Position numbers and translations under genes: made by a program. The notes beneath the pieces are model-generated. The model was not told the origin of the DNA, searched no databases, and worked only from the letters and a program-made list of their open reading frames with translations. Below are positions 8,430 through 20,100 of a stretch of DNA of 64,000 nt, piece after piece. The first letter of the stretch is position 1. The number at the start of each line of letters is the position of its first letter. The DNA is from Triatoma infestans (lineage: Eukaryota; Arthropoda; Insecta; Hemiptera; Reduviidae), in NCBI GenBank assembly GCA_011037195.1, contig JAAEAF010002732.1, positions 1 through 64,000 of the forward strand. The letters are read 5' to 3'.

Positions 8430-9490
8430 AAGCATTCGATCGTGTCCGGCATCCGGGCTTGATGTGGAAGCTGAGAGGTTTCCTACCACAAGCTTATTAC
8501 TTAGTGCTAAAATCCTACCTGACTGACCGCTACTTCAGGGTCAGCTATAGATCATCCTTTTCCAATTTCCTTCCTATATCTGCTGGTGTTCCCCAAGGAA
8601 GTATACTTAGACCCGCCCTTTACTCCCTTTATACAGCTGATATGCCAACTATGCTACATACCTCCACTCTCTACACATTCTCTGATAATACCGCCATTCT
8701 TGCTAGACATAAAAATCCCGTAATAGCAACTCGCAATCTACAAGCGCACCTGAGTTCACTTCAAAAATGGTTCAACAAATGGGGAATCAAAATTAGTGCG
8801 GAAAAGAGCCAAACCACTTCCTTCACTCTCAGACGACTCACTTCTGCTCAGTTTATTATGACAATATCGCCTTAACCCCAGTACAAAAAGTTCGCTACTT
8901 AGGACTATACTTGGACCGACGCCTCACCTGGAATCCACATACCAGATTCAAACGGCAGGCACTACTTCAACGTTACAGAATGCTGATGCGATTACTTGAC
9001 AACCGATCTAACCTAACACTTACTAACAAACTTCTAATCTACAAAGTCATACTTAGACCTATTTGGGCTTACGGCGCAGAACTGTGGGGTTCAACCGAAC
9101 GGTCTAATTATAATCGTATACAAACACTGCAATCCAAAATCCTCTGCAAAATCGTTTCAGCTTCTTTCTTTGTCTCCAATCATACATCCAATCCATACAC
9201 ACTTAAATATACCATACGTCCGTCAAGAAATCCTATTCCGTTACAACAAATTTCACAGCAGTTTATCATCTCATATCAATCCTCTCGTCCGTGAATTTGC
9301 ATCCCAACTAACCCTATCAATTCAACAAGAAGACTAAAACGTCAGTGGCCTCGTAATCTACTTACTGAATAACTCAGAGTTTCACTAGTGAGTGATTTTT
9401 CCGCTCCTGTTTCTATGAATTGTCCACAATTAACAAATTATCAAATTTACTATTACTAAGCTTTATAACAGGTAAATATAAAAAAAAAAA
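8430..9490 (+). pseudogene. Jockey-like non-LTR retrotransposon, 5'-truncated
   Basis: The plus strand encodes the last two thirds of a Jockey-like reverse transcriptase. The block Ala-Phe-Asp-Arg-Val begins about 8431, VPQGSIL lies near 8590, a degenerate active site reads Phe-Ser-Asp-Asn where Tyr-Ala-Asp-Asp is expected (about 8680), and a thumb region contains YGAELWG (about 9072). The frame shifts near 8855 and again after 9230. The mutated catalytic motif alone would abolish activity. The copy ends in a 3' untranslated region and an A-run at 9480-9490. It is flanked by a perfect 9-bp target-site duplication, CATGATGAG, at 8421-8429 and 9491-9499, and lies within R1-like element C. The 5' truncation is typical of incomplete target-primed reverse transcription. 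Confidence 0.85.
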
Positions 9491-9990
9491 CATGATGAGT
9501 CCGAGATTAAGTTAAAGCGATGAAGGAAGTGTTTCTTTCTGCCATGTCCTGACAACATCTGGGTCAGTTTATAACGCAGGGTAAGCTTAGCTTTCCGTCT
9601 GTGTTCAACTACTGGAAAAAACTCTTTAGTTAATATGCCCTTTTCAGTAGCCGACCATAATTGCTCCCAAGCTTTCTCTTATAAGATCAAATCTTCATAT
9701 GACCTGGGTAGAGTCTTGAGACCTATTTGGAGACTGCAATCCCTGGTCGCCTCTTTTGCCAACAAGTCCGCACTTTCATTGCCAGTTTCTCCAACGTGAG
9801 CCTTAACATTATTGAACTTTACTACAAACTGACAGTGTTGAAGGTGAAGGACAGCTTTCCTAATTTCTTCCGCTTGCGAAATGTGGTTATTGCTATTTGA
9901 GATGGAATCCAGTGATACTCTACTATCAGTTCTAATTATAATTGATTCCAGGTTATTATTCATTATAAATTCTTTCACTTCATCAAAACC
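9491..9990 (-). pseudogene. R1-like element C, RNase H and C-terminal part
   Basis: The minus strand encodes an RNase H domain fragment (IIRTDSRVSLDSI around 9930, VKAHVGETGNESADLLAKEA around 9780) and then the downstream basic region with LRYKLTQMLSGHGR (about 9560). The frame is carried on across the Jockey-like insertion to 8429-8324. The element is closely related to element A at 10153-13283, whose equivalent region reads LTQILTGHGR. The 5' portion is missing; a TG microsatellite at about 9997-10032 marks the truncation. It is non-functional. Confidence 0.75.
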
Positions 9991-9996
9991 AGGTAT

Positions 9997-10032
9997 GTGT
10001 GTTCATGCGTGTGTGTGTGTGTGTGAGTGTGT
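9997..10032. repeat. (TG)n microsatellite
   Basis: This is an almost pure TG run with a GAGTG interruption. It lies at the boundary between the truncated R1-like element C and the 3' flank of element A. Confidence 0.85.
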
Positions 10033-10152
10033 GTTTTTCCAACCAACAGTAACCCTGTTAGATGGGAATTTATTTAAAGTATAACGTTACATGTATCACA
10101 TGATGTACAACATGCTAAGTAAAATACTTCATCACTCACTGATTAAATTAAG

Positions 10153-13100
10153 TTAGAATATGTCCATATCTATGTTATTTATGAATTTTTTAAAAGATGG
10201 CAAATATTCTTTAGTTATCAGTAGCTGTCTTCTTGCTGGCCAGTTGTTTCCTGTCGTTATTATTTCTCGAATCATCTTAGTTCTCGGTTTATCTAGTAGT
10301 GGACAGTCGTAGATTAAGTGATTCCAAGTTTGTGTATTTCTGTTGTTACATTTGCAGTACGATTGCAGTGGGTTCCTAGCCACTGTGGAATCGAAGGCAA
10401 CGAAAAGGCGGATCAGTTGGCAAAAGAAGGTTGCCTAATGGACCAGTCTGTGAGACTTGTGCCGTACAGGAATATATGCTCCCTGGTAAACAGCACCATG
10501 AATGAGATGCTAAGGGATCTACACAAACATCAGGCAGAAGGAAAAGCTTGGGCTTCCCTGCTCGATCGACCGATCCCTAGCCACTTACCTCGACGAGTGT
10601 TCACTGCCAATTTTAGATTGACAACTCGCCATGACTACCTACGCGAGCACTTGCATAGGATTGGCGTGGTACGAAATGCCGGATGCCCGCTTTGTAACGA
10701 TGGCACACTGAACGGTGAGCACCTCGCTGTGTGCCAAGCTCTGTACCAGCAGCGTGAAGATGCTGCCGAACAAGACCCCTATTACGCTAGGGCTCTCTTA
10801 TATTGCGACAGAATGGCTAAATTGCCAATTGGATTAAAAAAAAAAAATAAAAAAAAATTGCAGTATGGATTGTCAGTAATGTGAAACCTGTGTAGATAGT
10901 CGTTAGTTCTTCCATGTCCTGTCAGGATTTGCGTTAGTTTATAGTCGATTCTTAGATGACTTAACTTTCTCCTGACTTTATAGTTTGAATGTATTCGTGA
11001 GTTTCTTAACCTTTTGAAGTTCTTCTCCAATCTTCTTCCCATCTCTCTTCGGTTAAAAGTCTCAGTTTTCTTTTAAGATGGGACCTTGGGGCTTTATGGT
11101 AGCTCACTAGCAGATTGTCCTCAGCTCCTGCTTGCTTTGCCAGTCTATCTGCAGTTTGATTTCCATCTGTTCCCACATGCGCTTTAATCCGATCTATTTT
11201 CACTTTTCAGTCAGTCTGTGTCTTATTTCCTCTAATATGGGCCAGTGCAAGTCTCTGTTCTTAAGTGCATCGATCGATATTTTGCTGTCTGTTTTTATAA
11301 CCACTCTATTATCCTGCCCTTCCAATCCATTTTGCTGAAGCCATAAAATCGCTTGTCGGCTTGATTGTTGCTACAAGTAGGCTTTAATTTGTATCTGAAA
11401 CTTTCTATTAATTTATTATTTTAATATATCGCTATGGCACAACCAACTCCATCTGGCATCTTGCTACCATCCGTATATATTTCGTACTTATGACCATAAC
11501 TACCGTCACTTTCAATATCTAATTCCAGTGCAGGATGCATCAGTTTCAAACTCTCAATTTCTTTTTCATATTCTTCTTCTTCCATACTTTTCCTATCTTC
11601 TTCCATCTTTTCACATTTGTGTCTTTCATAAAACTGCACTATCTCACGTATTTTTAGTAAAATGGGATGGATATCGGCGAGTACTATTGCAGCTTCATAA
11701 GAAATAATCCTGAATCCTTTTACTATACGAAGCGCTATAAGACGTTGAGCTCTTTTCAGTTTAGTCTGATTGTACTTCTTTTTTAAGGCCTGTTGCCAAA
11801 CTGGAGCTGCATATGTCAATATAGGTTCGATGGCACCCTTATATATTGTTTTAAGGGCTTCAGTACCTAATCCCCAATAAACCTTAGCTGATCTTGCTAG
11901 ATAATTGATAATTTGCAGGCTCTTCTGACACACTTTATCAATGTGATTATTAAAATTATATCGAATATCGAATGTCACTCCTAAATATTTTAATTCCTCA
12001 ACCATACCTATCCTTTCTCCATCCATATATACCCTCACTTCTTCTAGTTCGCCTTTTCTTTTAAGCAGGAGAATTTTTGACTTATTTGGATTGAATATAA
12101 TATCGTTTTTCTTCGCTCAGTAACTGATTAGATGCATTGTTTCATTACATATAGCTTTTAAATCAAGAACAGAATTTGAAGAAACTAAAAGTAATACATC
12201 ATCTGCAAAAGCTAAAATCCTCACTTCCTGTGAAAATGTTAATTTCAGAATAGAGTCGTACATTATGTTCCAAAATCCTGGAGCACATGAAGACCCTTAG
12301 GGCAGCCCTTATTTATTGTTTTTGTACACTTGAATTGATTTACTGTTAATGTTGCTTTTCTATCCGAAAAATAAGATACAACAAGGTGGAATAGATTTTT
12401 TGGGCATCCGAAAGATTTAAGTTGAAATAATATGGAAGGCCACCAGGCTGCATCGAAAGCACCCTTAACATCTAATGAGATGACAGCAACCTTTTTACGC
12501 TTCTTAAAATTTTGTTTAATAGTTTTTGCAATGTCCATTACAGCATCCGCCGTGCTGGTTTGAGGTGTGAAACCCATTTGCCGAGAACTGAGCAGATTAT
12601 TAACTCGAAGGTAATGCATAACCCTGTCTATTAACAACCTCTCCAACACCTTCCCATCAAATGGTAGCAAGCTAATTGGCCTGGACTTTCCTACATCTTC
12701 GGAGTTTTCTCGTCCCGGTTTTACCAGCATGATGACTCCTTTGGAAAATAACCCCTTTTTAGAAACTCATTGTAAATCTGGATAATGAATTTTGGGAACT
12801 TGATGAAAACTCTAAGCATTATTCATCCTTGTTACTCCATCCTTTCCGGCTGTTTTTTTTGGTGCAAATCTATTCATGACTCTGCTGATTTCATTAACTG
12901 AAAAATCTACATCGTTTCCTGTTGATATGGTTTTAATTTCTTCCCTTACTTTTGCATGATAGGCGGTTTCCAATATTTTATCATCCGTAGGAAAGAATTT
13001 ATCCATGATTACATCCATTGTTTCTTTGAAATCAGAGGTGTAATATTCATCTGGTCTCTTAATAGTTGAAATTAAAATATTACTTTTTTGTTTTCCAACA

Positions 13101-13283
13101 GATATTTTATAAATGGAGTTCTAAGTATTCTGTCCATCAGTTGCGTTTCAGTAATTTTTCCATGAGTCTATTTTTGCGGTCAAGATCATGTTTGCATACT
13201 CTATTTTAGTTTCAAAGTAATCCTTATTGAATTTATCGCTTCTTAACTGCATTCTTTTTGCTTTTTGATAGATTCTTCTCTTT
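10153..13283 (-). pseudogene. R1-like non-LTR retrotransposon A, ORF2 relic interrupted by element B
   Basis: The minus strand encodes, from right to left, a pre-RT region (about 13280-12812), RT fingers with PISLLPFDGKVLERL (about 12680), GAFDAAWWP, an intact Phe-Ala-Asp-Asp active site near 12200, the thumb (YAAPVWQQAL), an RNase H domain (IYTDGSK near 11455; IKAHVGTDGNQTADRLA near 11170) and a C-terminal zinc finger split by an insertion at 10360-10857. Lesions include a frameshift near 12290, a TGA in place of a Trp codon at 12117-12119, and frameshifts around 12740 and 11300. The ORF ends at 10153. The domain order and RNase H match R1-clade-like elements; the clade call is from memory of motifs. 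ORF1 and the endonuclease are absent. The right end abuts the microsatellite of an X copy. Confidence 0.8.
10360..10857 (+). pseudogene. 5'-truncated non-LTR fragment B (RNase H end and zinc finger)
   Basis: This 498-base insert encodes only the end of an ORF2: the RNase H block WVPSHCGIEGNEKADQLAKE, a helical region, and a Cys-x2-Cys-x7-His-x4-Cys zinc finger (GCPLCNDGTLNGEHLAVC). It ends in an interrupted A-run at 10835-10857. It is flanked by an 8-bp target-site duplication, TTGCAGTA, at 10352-10359 and 10858-10865. Removing the insert makes the zinc-finger region of element A continuous, which confirms both boundaries. The open frame from 10318 includes 42 bases of host element sequence and is not a gene. 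Confidence 0.85.
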
Positions 13284-14130
13284 TTGATTACTTCTTTTCT
13301 GTGTGTGTGTGTGTGAATGTATGTATGTGAGTAGCATAGCTCAAAAACGAAAATTCGCAGGAATTTCAAACTTGATATTCCGTTTAGGTACACCGTAGGA
13401 TCTGACAGCACGTTATCTGTCGAAATTTCTCAACCGGAAGTGCGACCTCACTTACTGGTTTTTCACTTTTTTGCAATTTTCTCGAAAATGGCTCAAACGG
13501 TTTTCTTTAAACATTGTCTACCAACTGCACATACCAAGTTGTACAATTTCTATTTGTAACATTTCTCCGGAAAAATTCATTAAAGGGCACCTACGGTGGA
13601 GGGGGTGGTGTCCTCTAAAGTGCTATTTCAGTTTATTACACAATTCTGTCTAGATTTTTTCCTAGACAGATAATATATATATAGTATAATTATATATTTA
13701 GATAATAATATTAATTATAATTAAATATGTTGTTAAAATTCCGAGTTTGAAGAAGATTAGAAGACCGGAAGTGCGTTTTTACTGAATTGAATTTTTCTGT
13801 TTTCTGATATTTTCTCGAAAACGGCTCGAATGAGTTTCTTTAAACTAAAATTGTGAACTGCACATATAAGGAGCTACAACATTTATTTGAAAGATTTCTC
13901 CTGATAAAGTCATTTAAGTGGGCTTTTTTTGGGGGGGGGGATGTTTTTCTCTAAAATGCTATCATAGTTGATTATACTATTCTACCATCCAAACAAAACT
14001 TAATTAGAAATAAACAGATTGCCAGAATTCCGAGTTTCAAGAAAATTAGTAAACCGGAAGTGCGCTTCTTACTGAACAGATTTTCGGTTTTCGACGAACT
14101 CCAACGAATCTCATTAAATTTGATACACTA
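13284..14130 (-). repeat. dispersed repeat X, main part of a copy split by element E
   Basis: This is a minus-orientation X copy with three CCGGAAGTGCG module boundaries at about 13433, 13766 and 14053. It stops at 14130 inside the module that normally continues into ACTATAAAATTTGTC. The continuation is found at 24472-24571, on the far side of element E. A 16-bp duplication, TAAATTTGRTACACTA with one mismatch, lies at 14115-14130 and 24472-24487. Confidence 0.75.
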
Positions 14131-14723
14131 TTTTATTTATTTTATTTGTTCTAAGGGCAGCGCCCTATACAAAGAGGTTTGGCTGTACTGCAAAATATAT
14201 TTATATGACACACAAATATTAGAAAGAAGTAGATAAACAAAAGTCAGGAAGATGAAAATTCGAAAATGAGACCAACTTAAAAATAAAAATTCAACAAAGA
14301 AAAAAAAAACAGACATAAACCTGCAATGCCAAACAAAAATACCACTAATCATTTAACACAAATAATCTCAATTTCAGTGTTTCAACAAAAAAATTGAATA
14401 AATTAATTACATTTCTCTTGCTTGGTGACTGTAGGATCAAAGGAAAAATATTGTATATCATTAATAATAGAACATAAATAGATCGCTTTTAATGAAGAGT
14501 AAACAGGACAAGAAATTAGAAAATGGTACCAATCCTCTTGCTCATGAAGGCTGCACAGGTTACATAATTCTGATGGATTTATTTTATAAGTTATACAGCC
14601 AATTGTTATTTTTAAAATGAACTTAGAACCCAATCGAAGCTGAGCCAGAAACTTTAGAAACTTGAAGTGCATATCATGTTAAGTATGCCTGAGGTTGCTG
14701 ATCTTTTAAGTAAAGTGAACTAT

Positions 14724-14974
14724 TTGTTGTGGTGGTTGGTTCCGCAGAGCTATTTGTTGTGGTGGGTGGTTGGCATCAGAGACATTTTCCGTGGTAGCCT
14801 GCTTCATTTTGTGGTCATCGACCGGTTTCGGGCGTTCGCCCATCTTCAGGATGAGTTTTTCAGACAGTGTGCCAACACAGACTCGTACAGAGACTTAGTT
14901 TCACCCTAACTCGTAAATCGCCCGAAACCGGTCGATGACCACAAAATGAAGCAGGCTACCACGGAAAATGTCTC
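14724..14974. mobile_element. hammerhead-bearing foldback element, copy 1
   Basis: A 251-bp insert within element E is flanked by a 13-bp direct repeat, TAAAGTGAACTAT, at 14711-14723 and 14975-14987. The left and right arms are inverted copies of each other: GAGACATTTTCCGTGGTAGC begins at about 14779 and its complement ends at 14974. The left arm is longer and contains a complete hammerhead core on the minus strand. The right arm begins within the core at about 14919 and lacks the CTGANGA box. The left end has a short internal repeat of TATTTGTTGTGGTGG. No protein is encoded. Confidence 0.85.
14816..14853 (-). ncRNA. hammerhead ribozyme, minimal stem III (in foldback copy 1)
   Basis: Read on the minus strand: stem I strand CATC, core CTGAAGA, one extra T, stem II GGGC-GAAC-GCCC, core GAAA, a very short stem III (A-C-C with G-G-T and no loop), cleavage triplet GTC and stem I strand GATG. 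A flanking T-A pair extends stem I to five pairs. All conserved catalytic positions of the type I hammerhead are present; position 7 is free to vary. The ACCGGT stem III is self-complementary, so cleavage would probably need a dimer. Activity is inferred, not shown. Confidence 0.72.
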
Positions 14975-15396
14975 TAAAGTGAACTATATATTAAATTGAA
15001 ATTGGACTGATTTACTTTGTCTAAGTCAAGTTCTCGCAAATGGTTTCTGTAAACAAATAAAATGTCTTTAGACTTTTTTTTCAATAAATTCAAATCCTGT
15101 GTTGAAATCAGGTCTGAAAAATCAATAGAATTGAAAGTATTCAGTAACTGAGTAACCCAGTTAAATTTAACATTGGCAATTTTATGCTGCTCACATAGTT
15201 TTAAAAGTTAGTTCATCAAAGTTAGTTCACCCTAACTCGTACATACATACTTTTCAATTTAAATAACCACTTAATGGCTAGCTTTAACACATTACACTTA
15301 ATGTGAACAGTTCCCACTTCTAGGCGAATCGCAAAATTGGGGGTGCACCGTGATAGGCCTAGTAACCGCTTATAAAAATTTAAGTGACAAACTTCC

Positions 15397-15920
15397 AAAG
15401 AGTCACAGTACCTAAGTCCCCAAATCTGAGCACCATAAAGAATTATTCCTAATACAATAGCACTGTTCAATTTGGTTCTGGCCTCCCATTGAATTATTCT
15501 TGCACCGGCACAAGTTTTCAGTACAGAACCAATAGCTGTGTTAGTTTTGCCAACAGTATATTCAGTCTGCTTAAGAAAAACGCCAGAATTAGAATACAAT
15601 ATACCGAGGTAATCATATACAGAAACTTGTTCCAAGTGTGAATCGTTAAAAATTAAACGCCTACTACTCTTTCTATGCGATTTTGAAAATCTAATAATTT
15701 TAATTTTATTGGTGTTAACGTGAAGAAAATTTTCTTGACAGTAGGTTTCCAACAGGTTCAGTTTAGACCGAATATCTGTATATGAATCACCAAACAATAC
15801 CATATCATCTGCGTATAGCAGCATAATAATGTCAGAGTTCTGACCAATAGGGATGCCCGATAAGCCTTTACTTCTAAAATAAATTTCGATGTCACTCATA
15901 AATAAATTGAATAGGAGTGG
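15397..15920. repeat. 524-bp direct duplication flanking element D, left copy
   Basis: This segment of element E is repeated without gaps at 20845-21368 with a constant offset of 5448. I found two base differences (a CAG/TAG and an AGA/TGT position near 15820-15835). Element D lies exactly between the copies, so this is best read as an exceptionally long target-site duplication. Confidence 0.85.
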
Positions 15921-16194
15921 CAAACTTCCACAAGAGTCACAGGAGTGGGGATTTAGACTTCAAAGTGATCAGACGTATGTAATTTGCTCTGTATAATTTG
16001 TGTAATTTTTTAGTGTTTCTTGGAAGTTTCAAACAGTTATTTTTTGTCAGTGTAAACTTTGAATACCGTACTATAGTTTTATACTGTTAAAAGTGACATT
16101 TATAAAAAGTTTTAAGTGAAAAAAAGAAAAAAAAGAGGAAGAAGAAATATTATCTTATTAAGTTATTATCAAAGTTCACAGACTTACCAGTAAC

Positions 16195-17175
16195 ATGGGC
16201 AAGGTGGGGGAATCTACTACTGGAACTGGTGAAAATAGTGGGGGTACTGATGTAAGTAGTCTTATCTTAGATAGAATTACTGCTCTACATCAAGACGTCA
16301 CGAGACAAATTTCTGAGATTAATACGAAAAATAAAGAACTAAATGATAGTATTCAAACATTTAAAGATGAAATTAGAGTAAATCTAGGTAATATCAGAAC
16401 TGATATTAAGAAAATAGATAAAGAAACAACTGCCTTACGCCGAGAAAATGAATTTCTGAAGAAAAAATTGTCTGAATTACAGGCTTCTCTTAATGAAAAC
16501 GTTCAGTTTACTTCTTATAATAAAATTAGAATATCGAATGTTCCCTTGCAATTAAATATTGACATTGAAGAACTAATTTTGCGCATATCTAAGATAATTA
16601 ATTTTGAATTTCAAAAAGAAAAAATACAAGATTTCTATCGTCCTAAAATGATAAATGAAAATTTTAAACCACCTATATTGTTTAATTTCATAAGAATTGT
16701 TGATAAGAAGGAATTTTTAAACTGTTATCGGAGATATATAAAAAATAAAAATAAATTAACATTTGATAAAATTATGGGAAATGAGGAAACGTCTGAAGTT
16801 CACACATCTGAAATTTTTATTTCTGAACACATGAGCCCAAATTTATACAAATTATTTAGAACTTTAAGAGAATATAAATTCCAGGGCACATTAAAATATC
16901 TGTGGTTCAGAAATAATAGAATTTGGGTAAGAAAGGATGATGGAACACCAAGATTGTTAATAAAATCGAAAGATGATTTTCATAAATTTCTGGCTGTAAC
17001 ACCTTCTTTAACTATCCATGACTATTCGGATGACGAAGAAATAGAGACTGATAAATCTGAGGGATCGAGGACAAGTGTAACAAGGAAAAGGGTGAGGAGG
17101 GCTCCTAATCAATTGCGTTTACGTCCTTTTTTACAAGAAAGAGCCATCACTCAAGAGGAAAAAGGAAAAAAGTGA
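16195..17175 (+). CDS. element D ORF1 protein (coiled coil, RNA-binding, L1 ORF1-like)
   Basis: This is a 326-residue protein. Residues about 25-105 are a heptad-rich coiled coil (ITALHQDV to KKLSELQASL) that would trimerise or dimerise it. Residues about 110-205 look like an RNA-recognition-type fold (IRISNVPLQL, then LFNFIRIVDKKEF). Residues about 215-280 form a C-terminal domain with YLWFRNNRIWVRKDDG, like that seen in L1 ORF1 and insect FP-type proteins. The tail is acidic then strongly basic. The role would be RNA chaperone and particle formation with the element RNA. The ATG lies in a good context after a 250-base leader. It ends at TGA 17173-17175, overlapping ORF2. No CCHC knuckle is present. 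Confidence 0.8.
   Translation: MGKVGESTTGTGENSGGTDVSSLILDRITALHQDVTRQISEINTKNKELNDSIQTFKDEIRVNLGNIRTDIKKIDKETTALRRENEFLKKKLSELQASLNENVQFTSYNKIRISNVPLQLNIDIEELILRISKIINFEFQKEKIQDFYRPKMINENFKPPILFNFIRIVDKKEFLNCYRRYIKNKNKLTFDKIMGNEETSEVHTSEIFISEHMSPNLYKLFRTLREYKFQGTLKYLWFRNNRIWVRKDDGTPRLLIKSKDDFHKFLAVTPSLTIHDYSDDEEIETDKSEGSRTSVTRKRVRRAPNQLRLRPFLQERAITQEEKGKK
17166..17172 (+). promoter_or_regulatory. candidate -1 ribosomal frameshift site A AAA AAG
   Basis: In the ORF1 frame the last two sense codons are AAA and AAG, preceded by A and followed at once by the TGA stop. This is a canonical X XXY YYZ slippery heptamer. Slipping back one base enters the ORF2 frame at GTG ACA TAT. ORF2 has no ATG before its endonuclease domain (the first in-frame ATG is at 17276), so a frameshift or a non-AUG restart is needed. 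I saw no obvious strong hairpin downstream. Confidence 0.6.
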
Positions 17176-20100
17176 CATATGCTGATAGTACAACTGTAAA
17201 ATTTGGCTTTTGGAACATACATGGATTTAACAATTTTTCTAATTTGTCTACTTCGGAATTTAATCAGTTACTGGATATGGACATCTTGGGTTTTTCAGAG
17301 ACATGGCTGACCACTTCGGACTTGAAATTTGCATTATTAACTACCAACTATGACTGTTATTGCAGAAACGCTAATAAGCCGTCAGGTAAAGGTAGACCCA
17401 GTGGAGGTTTAATGATTTGTTTGAAAAAAGGTAAATTCTCTAATGTTAAAATTTTGGTGTCTACTAACTGGCTTTTGTGTGTATTAATCAAGTATAAGGA
17501 AGTGTATTTGAGTGTAGGAATAGTTTACTGGCAACCCGGATCATTACATGATTCAATTATAGATTCTTTTTCTTACGATTTATTTAATATTTACTCTGAA
17601 TATGAAAACTGTTATGTAATAATTGGTGGCGATTATAACTCTCGCATTGGAAATTTAAATTCTTTGGACAATGATATTTTTATTAATTCTAATTTGTCCG
17701 GATTTAGAAGTTCATTAGATGATGTTATCAATAAAAGAGGGGTAAAATTAGTTGAATTAATGGAATCTTATGGTATGATCTGCTGTAATGGCCGATCGCA
17801 TAGAGATAATAAAGGAAGTTATACCTATATGGGTAATCAAGGTATGAGCGTCATAGATTATGTATGGATCTCAGCTAATTGCCTAAATAACGTAATCGAT
17901 TTTAATATTGAAAATGTGTCAGATATTTCAGACCATTATATGTGTGTTCTATTAATAAATTTTTACAGTGATTATAAAAGTAATGTAGAAGAATATAAAC
18001 ATGAATCTAACACTGTTTATGTACACAACAGGTCAATTGAAGTTATGTGTTTGTTTAATGAACTTTTAGAATCTTATTCATATCTATGTTTTGATGCTAG
18101 TTTTGTCCGCTCTCCAACGAGTCTTTATAACTATTTTTGTTATATAATTCAACAAACAATGTATGAATCCGGGGCCCTGAAAGCAATAAAATTTAGATTT
18201 AATAATTTAATTAAAAAAGATAAGCCATGGTACAATGCTGACTGTTATGCGTCCAAAAAAGAAGTAGTTAAATTATATAAAAACTGTTGTAAAACGTCCT
18301 TTAAAAGTAAAGATTTAATTAATTTGTATAGACAAGCCAAATCTTCATATAAACAAGTAATAAAACAATCCAAAATATACTTTTTTGAAAATGTTAAATT
18401 AAAACTTAGAAATGTAAATAACCCTTCTGAATTTTGGTCAGCACTGAAACAATTCGAAGGTAAACATTACACTGAATGCCCAATATCGGTTACAGAATGG
18501 GAAGTTTTTTACCAAAATATTCTCCCCCCTAAATATAATAATGAAATAATTTTTTTTACATTTTACCATCCTGAATTGGACGACCGAATAACGTTTAATG
18601 AACTAATAGACAGTATAAATAACTGTAAATGTGGTAAGGCAACTGGATTTGATCTCATTCCAAACGAGTGTTTTAAATCACTTAACTCATACTGGATTTA
18701 CTTTCTGTTAGATCTTTTCAATCGTATTTGGAGCTGTGAGGATTTTCCTAAAATGTGGTCTCTTATAAAAATGAAACTGATTTATAAAAAAGGTGATCCC
18801 AAAGATCCAATGAACTATAGAGGCATAGCTATGTTCAACTCAATTACAAAACTTTTTACATTCATAATTTATAACAGAATCTCTAAATGGATTGAATCAA
18901 GAGGTTTATTACCTGAAGAGCAGATGGGCTTTAGAAAAGGAAGGGGGTGTAGAGATAATATATTTACTTTATCGTCCGCAATAAATATACACTTAAGGTT
19001 AAATAAAAGGAAAGTGTTTGCCACTTTTGTCGACTTTAAAAGAGCATTCGACTCTATTCCGCACAGTAAATTGTGGCAAAAAATGTATGAGGCGGGTATA
19101 GATGGTAAGTGTTTGCGGTTATTAATAAATCTTTATGATTCAGCCTCTATAAAAATCGCAGATAGTTCGAATGAAATCCCCGTTTCGGAAGGAGTGCTTC
19201 AGGGTGAAATATTAAGCCCTCTCCTTTTCTCGGTTTATACTGCGGGTATTATTGAATACTTTGATAAATTTAACTTCAAGGGAATTAACCTTGGGGCAGA
19301 AAAGGATTTACACATTTTAATGTATGCGGACGATTTAGTGATGCTCTCATACTCTGCGATAGATGCCCAGTTAAAACTTAATTGCCTCTCTAAATATTGT
19401 GAATCAAACTCTCTCACTGTAAATTCCGAGAAAACAAAAATTGTAATATTTCATAAAGGGGGAACATTAGGCAAAACAAATCATTTCTTTTACAATGGCT
19501 CCAAAATTGAAATTTGTAAGTCTTTTAATTATCTGGGAGTAAAATTTGCATCATCGGGGAAATTTAGACAAGCAAGCTTATCGTTTCTATCGAAGAATGT
19601 CATTGCCAGTCAAAGAGTTATAAGGTTATTAGGATCGTGTAAGTCTGACTCTTGGGACGCAAAGAATAAAGTGTACGATTCATTATCTGAAAGCGTGCTG
19701 CTGTATATGTCTGAAATCTGGGGATTACAGTATGCTAATGTTGTAGAAAGAGGACAATTAAAATTTTTTAAAATGTTGTTAAGCTTGCCAGTCAATACTC
19801 CAGATAGTTTTGTTAGAGTTGAGACGGGACGCTCCCATGTTATATGTAAAATATTAAAACGAACCCTTCGATGGTGGAGTAAATTACTGGAAATGTCTGA
19901 GGAAAAATTGCCCAAACAATGTTATAATAAATTATTGCAAATAATTGATTTTAAAAGTGTTCCTTTTAATTGGGCAAATGATGTAAGGGTAATTCTAAGA
20001 GAACTTGGAGCCAGAAACGTATGGGATTGCCAAAATTTGGACAGCGAAAACTTAAAGAGTCTCATTGACAGTATAAACAATCATTATTTAAGTAAAGATA

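Larger units (their letters stand above)
14131..15920 (-). pseudogene. non-LTR retrotransposon E, 3' half
   Basis: The minus strand holds the 3' half of element E. RT with LLYADDM (near 15810) is followed by the thumb (YGAQIWGLRYCD), a basic helical region, a C-terminal zinc-finger-like block (CNLCSLHEQEDWYHFLISC near 14550), the ORF2 stop near 14403, a 3' untranslated region and an A/T-rich tail near 14131. The frame shifts near 15225, and a 251-bp foldback element is inserted at 14724-14974. The 5' half of E lies at 20845-24471, beyond inserted element D. Domains and ORF layout match element D, so D and E belong to related families. With insertions removed, E is about 4.6 kb. Confidence 0.8.
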
